Shown here: one piece after another, positions 21,528 to 32,337 of the stretch | Layout: each line of letters opens with the position of its first letter | Position numbering within the stretch: position 1 is the first letter of the stretch | Origin: Hypomesus transpacificus | Lineage: Eukaryota; Chordata; Actinopteri; Osmeriformes; Osmeridae | DNA length: 64,000 bases | Assembly: GCF_021917145.1 (NCBI RefSeq) | Contig: NC_061065.1 | Span: 12,802,394 to 12,866,393, forward strand | Direction of reading: 5' to 3' | Made by a program: the position numbers and the translations under genes | The notes under the pieces: generated by a model | What the model was told of the DNA's origin: nothing | What the model saw: the letters and a program-made list of their open reading frames with translations, nothing else | Databases searched by the model: none

Positions 21528-21920
21528 TTCGATCCGACCGGGTAACAGTCAAATTATTATTTTTGCAACAATGTACTTTTGTTGGCTAATAATTCCAGTC
21601 TGGATGGCGTTTCCGTTTTCTGCACCACTGGTGTAGCCTAATCGTTGAATTTTTTAATATGTGCCAAAGCGGGTCCTATCATTTAGATTGCGCCATGATA
21701 TTTTTGTTCCCACGACCGTGGTTCGCCCTCTTCCGAATGGGATTCGGCGGTTTGTTACCGTTCTGCTAATATTCAGTATATTCCCTCTTCGCATTGGTCT
21801 GAACTACAGACCGGGGAGATTATGGGAAATGTAGTTCTTCTGACCCAATTCCACTACTGCTTTGATAACTAATCTGATCATTAAGAGTCGGCCTATCGGT
21901 GATTGATCGGTGAACACGTT
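21528..21920 (-). promoter_or_regulatory. Presumed sh3bgrl2 promoter and 5' UTR
   Basis: About 390 bp between the sh3bgrl2 start codon and the first sequence recognisable as part of the tandem array. It is richer in CpG than the surroundings (GACCGTGG, CCGAATGG, TTCGGCGG near 21715-21755) and holds a ZNF143-like motif. The transcription start is not visible. Confidence 0.5.
21821..21835 (-). promoter_or_regulatory. ZNF143/STAF-like site (ACTACATTTCCCATA)
   Basis: The minus strand reads ACTACATTTCCCATAATC, close to the ZNF143 (SBS) consensus ACTACAATTCCCAGCATGC that is common in vertebrate promoters. It lies about 300 bp upstream of the sh3bgrl2 ATG, the expected place. Confidence 0.5.
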
Positions 21921-22020
21921 CTTCTAGAAAAAACTTTTTTAAAAACCTAATTTACAACTGAAGAAAAGTACTACCATCTTCTCACATGGTCTAACATTTA
22001 ATGTTCCTGAATTTAAAAGT

Positions 22021-22090
22021 GACAAAGTTCGGACACCTGACCATAGCACATGAGCTTCTAGGACCTCACATTAAACCATGGGCATCATTC
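22021..22090 (+). repeat. Tc1/mariner relic in array flank (A side)
   Basis: 'ttcggacacctgaccatag' followed by 'cattaaaccatgggcatcat'. It resembles the GGCCAAAAGTATGTGGACACC ends of older fish Tc1-like elements. The same block is in the 3' flanks of several other monomers. Confidence 0.5.
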
Positions 22091-23231
22091 AAGCTGTCCA
22101 TCTACATTTTGTATGTGTATGTGGACCAATATCGGCGTGTTATTACCCATTTAGTGTAGGCCATGTTCATCTTAAGCGGTGTAAAAATGCAACATACAGT
22201 GAAAATTCCCACCCAAGGTACATTTCTGATGTATTCACATTTTATGCACAAGACAAGCAGGGATACTTGCTTAGTATTACTTATTATTGCTATTTTATGT
22301 ACCCTTAGTATAGTTAGACCATAAATTAAAATGTAAGATTATGTTTTTTGCATGCACCTTCCAGCCAAAAGCAAATTCCTTGTCTGTGCAAACTATCATG
22401 GCGAATAAAACCCTTTCTGATTCATATAAGGTTGACTGTTTACTACAAATCAAAAGAAAAGGTTTCTGGCTTTCAAAATTCCAAGCAGATGTCAGCGATA
22501 ACTCAATAGAAGCGCAATGCTGGTGTTCTTGTTGTAAAGACCAGGGCTATTACCATTCTGCCACCTAAAGGCTGGAGGTAAATACTGCTTTAAACAATTT
22601 CATCTCGCCATTGACCAATGATAGAAATATAAATGATTACAAACTTTTTCTACAAATAAGGTCTTCATGTCATTGACACAAAACTTTGATTGAATGTTCT
22701 TCAAGAAAATCCCAATATACAAACACTACTCTTTGTCAACCCCAAAAAGTTCAAGGAAACATTTACAAGAAGACACTGCAATATTCTTACATGGTCAAAC
22801 CTTATCCTACATTTCTTGCATTTAAACCCTGCAATGTGGGGAATCAAAAACCAGAAAAAAGGTTCTGACAAAGTTATTTGTAAATGTATTCAAATTAAAA
22901 ACATAAAATGAAGCAAATATTCTTTCTTTCAATATAGCTCTCAGTTTGTACTTGGCCATTTCAAGCAACAATTAGAATGGGCAGTCACTTACAATGACCA
23001 CAGACCTTATCACATCTTTAGGTTTCATCATCAGGTTAGAATAAATCTAAAAAAAGAAACTTGGTATTATGTTTGTTTTTGTAGAAATGGCCATACACAT
23101 TTTAAAAGTGACTAGTGATACCTATTCTGGAATCTGTGGTATCAAATCCATCATCACCTTGGGTTGTGGGGACACCATTTCCAGCTCTGCACATTTTTTC
23201 AAGTCACCAATTTAATTTGACAAAAAAGAAA

Positions 23232-25280
23232 TCATGACACATTTGCCTCCTCTGTAAGCAAAGGTTTGCGATCAGGGTTCTCCAGTGAGCATATGTAGCC
23301 TAGGTCATCCATTTGGCCAACACCTGCAGTTCCATCTGTATATGGGTTGGTCCTTTCATAGTTGCTCAATTTAGTCTTCTTCTTGAACATTCTCTCAGAC
23401 GTTCTTGCAGGTTGAGTAACCGTCTCTCTTTTCTTTTTTTCTTTTCGCGTTCCATAGTGTAGGGCAAACACCTCAGTGGCATGATTTGGGTTGATGGCAT
23501 TGTCACGCCGATATGTTTTCACCAGACATTCAACAAGATAAACTAATCGGTGGGTAAAGATGAGCCACTTCTGATTGTGGAAACTCAAATCAAAGTTGTA
23601 CTCCAAAATGTCACCTAGAAAGTGTGAATAGGCCTTCTTTTTTTTGTGTCTTTTAACATATTTACGGATCTCGTACATCACACCATTTGTCAGAAACTGC
23701 AAGTCACGTTTTTCTTTAGATTCCAATTTTGAATGTACATCAAGGTCTATGCCTGATTGTTCACAAAAGGGATAGTAATCAAACCTTGCCCTCATATTGT
23801 TATTGTCTTCCAGCTTCACTTCTTCAGCACACAAGTCAGTGTGAGTGTCATAAGATGATGTCAGGGGAGGGGCAGGAGAGGTTACATGTCCACCACCAGC
23901 AGCAGACAGGACAGTAAGTGAAGGTTCAAGACCAGGGTTCTCCAGTGAGCACATGTAGCCTAGGTCCTCCATTTGGCCAAAATCTGAACTTCCATTTGTA
24001 TATGGGTCAGTCCTTTCAAAGTTGCAGAACTTACAGGTCTTCTTGAAATTTCCCTTAGATGTTCCTGCAGATTGAGTAACTGTCTCTCCTTTCTTTTTAT
24101 CACCATCAGCGGCAGACAGTTTTCTCTTTTTTTGTCGTTCCGACTGCCTTTCAGAAACAGCTGGTGCTAATTTGAGATCCCTCTTTCTAACTTTTTGCAA
24201 TGAGATGGCTTTTTCATACCATGCCAGACCACGACTCTTATTAATAGAACGTTTTGAATAGAATTGGTAGAGAATTCTTCTAAAGAGCTCAGAGTCCACA
24301 GTTTGCAAATCAAGATCAAAATTGTGTTCCAGAATATCAAGAACTATCTGCTTGTAATTCCCACACAGTTCCTTGGTATACTTGGCCACCTCAATCATAA
24401 CCCCTTTGGTTAAAACATCCATGTCAAGTTTCTCTTGAGACCAACCTTTATATGTCACTTCAAGGTCCAGACCAATTTCTTGACACAGGGGGTAGAGGTC
24501 TGCCCTGGTCTCCTTGGACACAGTATAGAATGTCTCCACCTTGATGTCCTGGTTGGCCATCATGTCAGACTCACTTTCAACACAGATTTCAGCATATCCC
24601 AGATGCTCTGACTTGATTCCAGATTCTCTAAGATGGTCACTCTGACTGGAAGTCTTTGGAACCATGTAATATGGTTTTAAGCCAAGCATCCAAGGTTGAT
24701 TAAGAATAGATATTTCAAAGGGCTTCTGTGCGTGATATTTCTGCAGTTCGACCACTCTCTGCCAAGTTTGAAGTACAAATGCAGTTCTATTTTCACTGTT
24801 TTTAAAGCCAATATCAAAATTGTACTCCAGAATTTCAGCAATGTAATGTCTTTGAGAATCAATCGACAGAGCTTTGGCAAAAAGTACAATTTCTTGCATT
24901 ACACCCATCTTAAGTAAATGCAAATCCAGTTTCTGCTTCAGTCCTGACCCCACATCCACATCTAATCCTATTTTCTTGCAGCTCATGTTTTCTTCTAATT
25001 TCCCGCTTGTCACTTTTGAGAATATTTCTTTCACCAGAGTTGAACGTCTCCGCCATATTGCTTCTTTCTCTTCAATGTTTCTTGATTTGACATCATGTTC
25101 AATCTTGATATTTTTGGAGGTTTTTGAATCCGAAGATGTGTTGTTTTGAGTCTGTATTTTAATGGTCCGAATAGTGTTTGCTAAAAACGGTTTGTATTCC
25201 TCCTTTTCAGGACTAATTTCGGTGCACGGTACCTCCTCATCATTGTTTTCTTGCTTCACAACAACGACTTCCATTTCCAA
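23232..25280 (-). CDS. Array copy A: three-module protein of unknown family, full length
   Basis: An uninterrupted 682-aa frame, the longest in the window; I do not recognise the family. Three related modules lie at about residues 100-185, 264-365 and 503-590. Each has G-[LI]-D-[LV]-[DE]-V, then K-x-x-L/D, L-x-x-G-V-M-x-E-[IV], and I-L-E-[YH]-N-F-D. Between them is an LGY motif: LGYAEICVESE 228-238, LGYMCSLENPG 440-450, LGYICSLENPD 660-670. Psi-K-x-E motifs occur at VKQE 8-11, IKIE 58-61, IKSE 222-225, IKVE 246-249 and VKLE 488-491. A basic cluster ERQKKRKLS (about 381-389) could be a nuclear signal. No signal peptide or membrane segment is apparent. The N-terminus (VVVKQENN...) recalls the acidic leaders of fish zinc-finger proteins, but no zinc finger follows. 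It is the only copy with an intact C-terminal tail. The first ATG of the MEM start is taken. A nuclear regulatory role is only inference. Confidence 0.72.
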   Translation of the reverse strand: MEMEVVVVKQENNDEEVPCTEISPEKEEYKPFLANTIRTIKIQTQNNTSSDSKTSKNIKIEHDVKSRNIEEKEAIWRRRSTLVKEIFSKVTSGKLEENMSCKKIGLDVDVGSGLKQKLDLHLLKMGVMQEIVLFAKALSIDSQRHYIAEILEYNFDIGFKNSENRTAFVLQTWQRVVELQKYHAQKPFEISILNQPWMLGLKPYYMVPKTSSQSDHLRESGIKSEHLGYAEICVESESDMMANQDIKVETFYTVSKETRADLYPLCQEIGLDLEVTYKGWSQEKLDMDVLTKGVMIEVAKYTKELCGNYKQIVLDILEHNFDLDLQTVDSELFRRILYQFYSKRSINKSRGLAWYEKAISLQKVRKRDLKLAPAVSERQSERQKKRKLSAADGDKKKGETVTQSAGTSKGNFKKTCKFCNFERTDPYTNGSSDFGQMEDLGYMCSLENPGLEPSLTVLSAAGGGHVTSPAPPLTSSYDTHTDLCAEEVKLEDNNNMRARFDYYPFCEQSGIDLDVHSKLESKEKRDLQFLTNGVMYEIRKYVKRHKKKKAYSHFLGDILEYNFDLSFHNQKWLIFTHRLVYLVECLVKTYRRDNAINPNHATEVFALHYGTRKEKKKRETVTQPARTSERMFKKKTKLSNYERTNPYTDGTAGVGQMDDLGYICSLENPDRKPLLTEEANVS

Positions 25281-25537
25281 ACTAAAGATAGCGAGTCCTA
25301 TCCTGTATTCTGTAGTGCTGTAACGCAGGATTAAATGAATATAAATTATCCATACACTTCCTAATCAAATCATTGTTCAGGGTTTTTTTTATAGCGTAGC
25401 TAGCACCCGACTGACTCTGATTTGCACGCGTGTATATTCTTCTTCTTCTGTTGATGTTATGGTAGATTGCAACTTTTTGAGGCGCATCATCTCCACCTAC
25501 TGTTCGGGAGTGTGAATCCAGTTGCCTACACTAATAC

Positions 25538-26399
25538 CAGAGAATGTCTAATAAAGAGAGAACTCCCACTCTCGGAAAACTTTCGGGTTCTGAACTCGTT
25601 GCAATTCCGCTCAAGTTCCATATGAGGGCGCTAACGGTCGAGTGCAGAATGATGGAGGTCTATGGACCCTCAAAATCCACTTTTCTCAGGATACAATTTT
25701 TGGTCTAGTAATTTGAATTCTGAAATCGAAAGGGGAGGCATAAAAATACACATCACTGAGTGTTAGATTTTTTTAAAAGTTGCCTTTCTGTTATGAAAAG
25801 TCTTTGAAAATGGCTTTGACGTCATACACATCGTATGACCAGAGCTAAAGCTTGACGGCAAGCTCTGGTTACTTCCACTTTTCTCTCGAGGCATCACAGC
25901 TGACAGGTTAGGCTGTCCCTGTCAATACACATGCTACAAAGAGTTTTGGCTTGCTAATGTTGTTGCTAATGTTGCTAATGCTCTGACATTTTGGTTCTGC
26001 TTCGGATGCCATCAAGCGGGATCTCTGGTCGTAGTCAGTCCAGAGCCTGTTTAATTAGACATTCTCTGGTCAGTCCTTCACTAACCAATCAGCATTCGTT
26101 AGCAGAATGCAAGCGTGTAATGGGCAACGACTTACCCTGTAAGAAATCGAAAGGACATTCGTACTCGTTCATTCAACTTTTGACCAGTAATCCATATTGA
26201 ACATGCAAAAACTACAATCAAATCTGAGATTTATCAACGACAATCAGGCGAAAGAGACAAATTTTGCCGTTTAGGTTCATAGATTCCCATTCATTTTGCA
26301 CTCGAACGCGATCACTCCCAGTGGAACTCGGGTGGAACTGCAACAAGATTCGGTACAATGGGGCTTATTAGGGAGTGGGCAGGCTCTAAACAGGCTCTG
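25538..26399. mobile_element. Non-autonomous hAT-like element (862 bp)
   Basis: It sits between copies A and B where other monomers read straight through 'ctacactaatacaaaccattg'. Here CTAATAC occurs on both sides (25531-25537 and 26400-26406), giving a 7-8 bp target duplication. The ends are CAGAG (left) and CTCTG (right), the usual hAT terminus. Subterminal inverted similarity extends inwards: left 'cgttgcaattccgctcaagt' versus right (reversed) 'tgttgcagttccacccgagt', then 'cgagtgcagaatga' versus 'cgagtgcaaaatga'. There is no transposase frame, so it would move only with an enzyme supplied elsewhere. Confidence 0.65.
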
Positions 26400-27344
26400 C
26401 TAATACCAACCATTGTGTGGTACAAACTCAATAACTCATAAAGAAAACACCTATATCCTGCCCCCATCCCAGATTACAGGTCAAGTGGGGCTAAACTACA
26501 TATACATTTTCATTGGATGATTGTTCGTTTGTGATGAATACGGAGTGTGTAAAAGGTAAATTTCTGATGTATATACGTTTTATGCACAAGAAGACAAACG
26601 GGGATGAATATAAGGTTAACTGTTTATTACAAAACCAAAGGTTTCTGGCTTTCAAAGTTCCTAGCAGATGGTAAATACTTCTTTAAAACAATTTCATCTG
26701 GCCATTGACAAATGATAGAAATATAAATTATTACAAACTTTCTCTACAACTAAGGTCTTCATGTCATTGACACAAAACTTCTATTGAATGTTCTTCAAGA
26801 AAACCCCAAGATACAAACACTACTCTTTGTCAACCCCAAAAAGTTCAAGGAAACATTCACAACTGAAGAAAATACTGCAATATTCTTACATGGTCAAACC
26901 TTACTCTACATGTTCTTGCATTTAAACCCTGCAATGTGGGGAATCAAAAACCAGGAAAAAGGTTCTGACAAAGTTATTTGTAAATGTATTCAAATTAAAA
27001 TCATAAAATTAAGCAAATATGCTTTCTTTCAATATAGCTCTCAGTTTGTACTTGAGCATTTCAAGCAACAGTTAGAATGGGCTACTGTGCCCCTGGCTAA
27101 GTGACTACTTACAATGACCACAGACCTTATCCCATCTTTAGGTTTCAATATCAGGTTAGAATAAATCCCCTAAGAACTTGGTATTATGTTTGTTTTTGTA
27201 GAAATGGCAATACACATTTTAATAGTGGCTAGTGATACCTATTCTGGCATCTGTGGTAGCAAATCCATCATCACCTTGGGTTGTGGGGACACCATTTCCA
27301 GCTCTGCACATTTTTTAAAGTCAGTAATTTGACAAACAAAAAGA

Positions 27345-29378
27345 TCATGACACGTTTGCCTGCTCTGTAAGCAAAGGTTCGAGACCAGGGTTCTCCAGTG
27401 AGCATATGTAGCCTAGGTCATCCATTTGGGCCAACATCTGCAGTTCCATCTGTATATGGGTTGGTCCTTTGTTGCTCAATTTAGAGTCTTCTTCTTGAAC
27501 ATTCTCTCTGACGTTCTTGCAGGTTGAGTACCGTCTCTCTTTTCTTTTTTTCTTTTCGCGTTCCATAGTGTAGGGCAAACACCTCAGTGGCATGATTTGG
27601 GTTGATGGCATTGTCACGGCGATATGTTTTCACCAGTCGTTCAACAAGATAAACTAATCGGGAGGTAAAGATGTGCCACTTCTGATTGTGGAAACTGATA
27701 TCAAAGTTGTAATCCAAAATTTCACCTAGAAAGCGTGAATAGGCCTTTTTTGTGTGTCTTTTAACATATTTACGGATCCCGTACATCACACCATTTGTCA
27801 GACACTGCAAGTCACGTTTTTCTTTGGATTCCAATTTTGAATGTACATCAAGGTCTATGCCTGATTGTTCACAAAAGGGATAGTAATCAAATATTGCCCT
27901 CATATTGTTATTGTCTTTCAGCTTTACTTCTTCAGCACACAAGGCAGTGTGAGTGTCATAAGATGGTGTCAGGGGAGGGGCAGGAGAGGACACATGTCCA
28001 CCACCAGCAGCAGACAAGACTGTAAGTGAAGGTTCAAGACCAGGGTTCTCCAGTGAGCACATGTAGCCTAGGTCCTCCATTTGGCCAAAATCTGAACTTC
28101 CATTTGTATATGGGTCAGTCCTTTCAAAGTTGCAGAACTTACAGGTCTTCTTGAAATTTCCCTTAGATGTTCCTGCAGATTGAGTAACTGTCTCTCCTTT
28201 CTTTTTATCACCATCAGCGGCAGACAGTTTTCTCTTTTTCTGTCGTTCCGACTGCCTCTTGAAACAGCTGGTGCCAATTTAAGATCCCTCTTTCTAACTT
28301 TTTGAAATGAGATGGCTTTTTCATACCATGCCGGACCACGTCTCTTATTAATACGACGTTTTTAATAAAAATGGTAGAGAATTCTTCTAAAAAGCTCAGA
28401 GTCCACAGTTTGCAAATCAAGATCAAAATGATGTTCCAAGACGTCAAGAACTATCTGTTGGTATGGCCCACACAGTTCCTTGGTATACTTATCCACCTCA
28501 ATCATAACCCCTTTGGTTAAAATATCCATGTCAAGTTTCTCTTGAGACCAACCTTTATATGTCACATCAAGGTCCAGACCAATTTCCTGACACAGGGGGT
28601 AGAGGTCTGCCCTGGTCTCCTCTGACACAGTATAGTGTGTCTCCACCTTGATGTCCTGGTTGGCCATCATGTCAGACTCACTTTCAACACAGATTTCAAC
28701 ATATCCCAGATGCTCTGACTTGATTCCAGATTCTCTAAAATGGTCACTCAGACTGGAAGTCTTTGGAACCATGTAATGTGGTTTTAGGCCAAGCATCCAA
28801 GGTTGATTAATAATAGATAATTCAAAAGGCTTCAGTGCGTGAAATTTTCGCAGTTCAACCACTCTCTGCCAAGTTTGAAGTACAAATGCAGTTCTATTTT
28901 TACTGTTTTCAAAGCCAATAATAAAATTGTACTCCAGAATTTCAGCAATGTAATGTTTTTGAGAATAAATCGACAGTGCATTGGCAAAAACTATAATTTC
29001 TTGCAATACACCGTTCGTAAGTAAATGCAAATCCAGTTTCTGCTTCAGTCCTGACCCCACATCCACATCTAATCCTATTTTCTTGCATCTCTTGTTTTCT
29101 TCTAATTTACAGCTCGTCACTTTTAAGATAATTCTTTCACCAGAGTTGAACGTCTCCGCCATATTGCTTTTCTCTTCAATGTTTCTTGATCTGACATCAA
29201 GTTCAATCTTGACATTTTTTGAGTTTTTTGAATCCGAAGATGTGTTGTTTTGAGTCAGTATTTTAGTGCGAATAGTGTTTGCTAAAAACGGTTTGTCTTC
29301 CTCCTTTTCAGGACTAATTGTGCACGGTTTTTCCTCCTCATTGTCTTCTTGCTTCACAATAACGACTTCCATTTCCAA
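27345..29378 (-). pseudogene. Array copy B: decayed copy of the three-module gene
   Basis: Closest to copy A. The first 338 codons (modules 1 and 2) are open and then stop at TAA (28362-28364) where A has TCA. Further lesions against A are: a one-base deletion in the ERQSERQ region near 28258, a one-base deletion near 27523 (GAGTACC for GAGTAACC), a 4-bp deletion near 27468, and an extra G near 27428. Module 3 remains readable between 28080 and 27481, and the final LGYICSLENPG...QANVS tail is still recognisable up to 27345. With five independent lesions it cannot make the full protein, though the 338-aa front half could still be expressed. Confidence 0.85.
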
Positions 29379-29959
29379 ACTAAAGATAGCGAGCCCTATC
29401 TTGTATTCTGTTGTGCTGTAACGCAGGATTAAATTAATATAAATTATCTATACAATTCCTAATCAAATTATTCTTAAGGGTGCAATAACAGTTTTTTATA
29501 GCATGGCTAGCACCAGACAGACTTCGAGATTTGCACGTGTAAATATATACTTCTTCTTCTGTTGATGTTATGGTAGATTGCGATTAACGTTTTAAGGGCT
29601 CATTATCTCCACTTACTGTTTGGGATTGTGAAGCCAGTTGCCTAGCTACACTAATACAAACCATTGTGTGACACAAACTCAATAACTCATAAAGAAAACA
29701 CCTATATCATGCCCCCATCCCAGATTACAGGTCAAGTGGGGCTAAACTACAAATACATTTTCATTGGATGATCCTTCGTTTGTGATGAATACATGGTGTG
29801 TAAAATGTAATTTGCTTTGCAACTCTAATGCTAGTCGTATAATCTTGCTATACGACACATTGTCTAGTTGTCAAACAATAACGTATTTAAGCCCTGCATC
29901 TATAGTAAAAAAAATAAAAAATAAAGTGAAGCTAATACTTAATTTATACTTAATTTATA

Positions 29960-30120
29960 CTTAAACAAAAGTAGATAATCCTGTTATTCTGTACATTTGT
30001 CAGAGGAAATACAAACATATCCTCACTGATCTATATTACATGGCCAAAAGTATGTGGACACCCAACCAAAGCAAATTACCTTCTTGATCCTCCTATTAAA
30101 CCATGGGCATCATCAAGATG
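29960..30120 (+). repeat. Tc1/mariner relic in array flank (copy C side)
   Basis: 'catggccaaaagtatgtgga' followed by 'caccca...' and 'cattaaaccatgggcatcat'-like text, the same block as near 22021 and 34365 and the nearest of them to a recognisable Tc1 end (GGCCAAAAGTATGTGGACAC). Confidence 0.5.
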
Positions 30121-30632
30121 CATCTCCATCTACCTTTTTATGTGTATTTGGAGCAATATCTGCATACTATTACCCATCTAGTTAAGCTAAGTTCATCTTG
30201 AGTGGTGTAAAACTGCAACATACAGTAAATAGTTCCCACCCAAGGTACATTTCTGATGTATTCACATGTCTACACAAGACAAGCAGGGATACATATAAGG
30301 TTAACAGTTTATTACAAATTAAAACAAAAGGTTTCTGGCTTTCAAAGTTCCTAGCAGATGTCAGCAATAACTCAATGGAAGCCCAATGCTGGTGTTCCTG
30401 TTGTAAAGACCAGGGCTATTACCATTCTGCCACCTAAAGGCTGGAGGTAAATACTGCTTTAAAACAATTTCATCTGGCCATTAACCAATGATAGAAATAT
30501 ACATTATTACTAACTTTCTCTACAACTAAGGTCTTCATGTCATTGACACAAAACTTCGATTAAATGTTATTCTAGAAAACCCCAAGATACACACACTACT
30601 CTTTGTCAAACCCAAAATGTTCAGGGAAAAAA

Positions 30633-32025
30633 TCATGACACGTTTGCCTGCTCTGTAAGCAAAGGTTCGAGACCAGGGTTCTCCAGTGAGCACATGTAGC
30701 CTAGCCTTAGTCATCCATTTGGCCAAAATCTGAACTTCCATTTGTATATGAGTAGTCCTTTTAAAGATGCTGAACTTACAGGTCTTCTTCTAGAAACTTT
30801 CCTCAGATGTTCCTGCAGATTGAATAACTGTATCCACTTTCTTTTTATCACAATCAGAGGCAGACAGTTTTCTCTTTTTCTGTCTTTCCGACTGCCTTCT
30901 AGAAACAGCTGGTGGCAATTTACGATCCCATTTTCTAAATAGTTGCAATGAGACGACTGTTTCATACCATTCCCGACGACATTTCTTTTTATCCTTATGT
31001 CTTGAAAGGAATTGGGAGACAATTTTTCTAAAAAGCTCAGAGTCCACAGTTTGCAAATCAAGGTCAAAATTGTGTTCCAAAATGTCAAGGACTATCTGCT
31101 GGTATGTCCCACACAGTTCTTTGGTATACTTGGCCACCTCAATCATAACCCCTTTGGTTAAAACATCCATGTCAAGTTTCTCTTGAGACCAACCTTTATA
31201 TGTCACATCAAGGTCCAGACCAATTTCTTGACACAGGGGGTAGAGGTCTGCCCTGGTCTCCTTGGACACAGTATAGTGTGTCTCCACCTTGATGTCCTGG
31301 TTGGCCATCATGTCAGACTTACTTCCAACGCAGATTTCAGCATATCCCAGATGCTCTGACTTGATTCCAGGTTTTCTAAGATGTTCACTCTGACTGAAAG
31401 TCTTTGGAACAATGTAATATGGTTTTTGGCAAAGCATCCAAGGTTGATTAAGAACAGATAATTCAAAAGGCTTCTGTGCGTGACGTTTCTGCAGTTCAAC
31501 CACTCCCTTCAAAGTTTGATATCCAAATTCACTTCTTTGTTTACTGTTTTCAAAACAAATATCAAAATTGTACTCCAGAATTTCAGAAATGTAGTGTTTT
31601 TGAGAATAATTCGACAGTTCTTTGGCAAAATCTACAATTTCTTTCAGTACACCCTTCGTAAGTAACTGCAAATCCAGTTTCTGCTTCAGTCCTGACCCTA
31701 CATCCACATCTAATCCTATTTTCTTGTATATCATGTTTTTTTCTAATGTGCGTTTTCTGCTCTTCACGAATATTTCTTTCACCAGTGTTGAACGTCTCCG
31801 CCATATCTCATTTTTCTCTTCAATGTTTCTTGATTTGACGTGTTCAATCTTGACATTTTTTGAGGTATTTGATTCCAAAGATGGGTTGTTCTCAGTTTGT
31901 ATTTTAATAGACCGAATAGTGTTTGCTAAAAACTTTTTGTCTTCCTCGTTTTCAGTACTAATTTCGGTGCACGGTCTCTCCTCCTCGTCGTCTTCTAGCT
32001 TCACAACAACGACTTCCATTTCCAA
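30633..32025 (-). pseudogene. Array copy C: modules 1-2 kept, module 3 deleted
   Basis: An open frame of 411 codons (32025-30790) covers the leader and modules 1 and 2, then stops at TAG where A has AAG (...TSEESF, stop). Beyond the stop, text of the first LGY block (GGCCAAAATCTGAACTTCC form) joins directly to the C-terminal tail (LGYMCSLENPGLEP...QANVS). Module 3 and its linker (about 0.6 kb) are therefore missing. A further ~0.47 kb of 3' flank is missing at 'gttcagggaaaa|aatcatgaca'. Its 5' half is almost identical to copies E and G. It may still yield a two-module protein. Confidence 0.75.
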
Positions 32026-32337
32026 ACTAAAGATAGCGAGTCCTATCTTGTGTTCTGTCGTGCTGTTACGCAGGATTCAATAAATATTAGTTATCTATAA
32101 ACTTCCAAATAAAGAATGTTTTACGGGTGCAACAAAAAGTATTATTAAAGCATAGCTAGCACCAGCGGCACGAGTCTATTCTTTTTCTTCTGTTGTTATG
32201 TTATGGTACATTGCAACTAACGTTTAAGAGTTGCATCATCTCCATCTACTGTTCGGGAGTGTGATGGCGTTGGCCTACCTACACTCATACAAACCATTGT
32301 GTAATACAAACTCAATAACTCATAAACTAAACACCTA

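Noticed and set aside
31622..32083. 153-codon plus-strand frame repeated at 40809 and 49996
   Set aside because: It lies antisense to module 1 and the leader of the array genes; its recurrence only reflects the tandem duplication.
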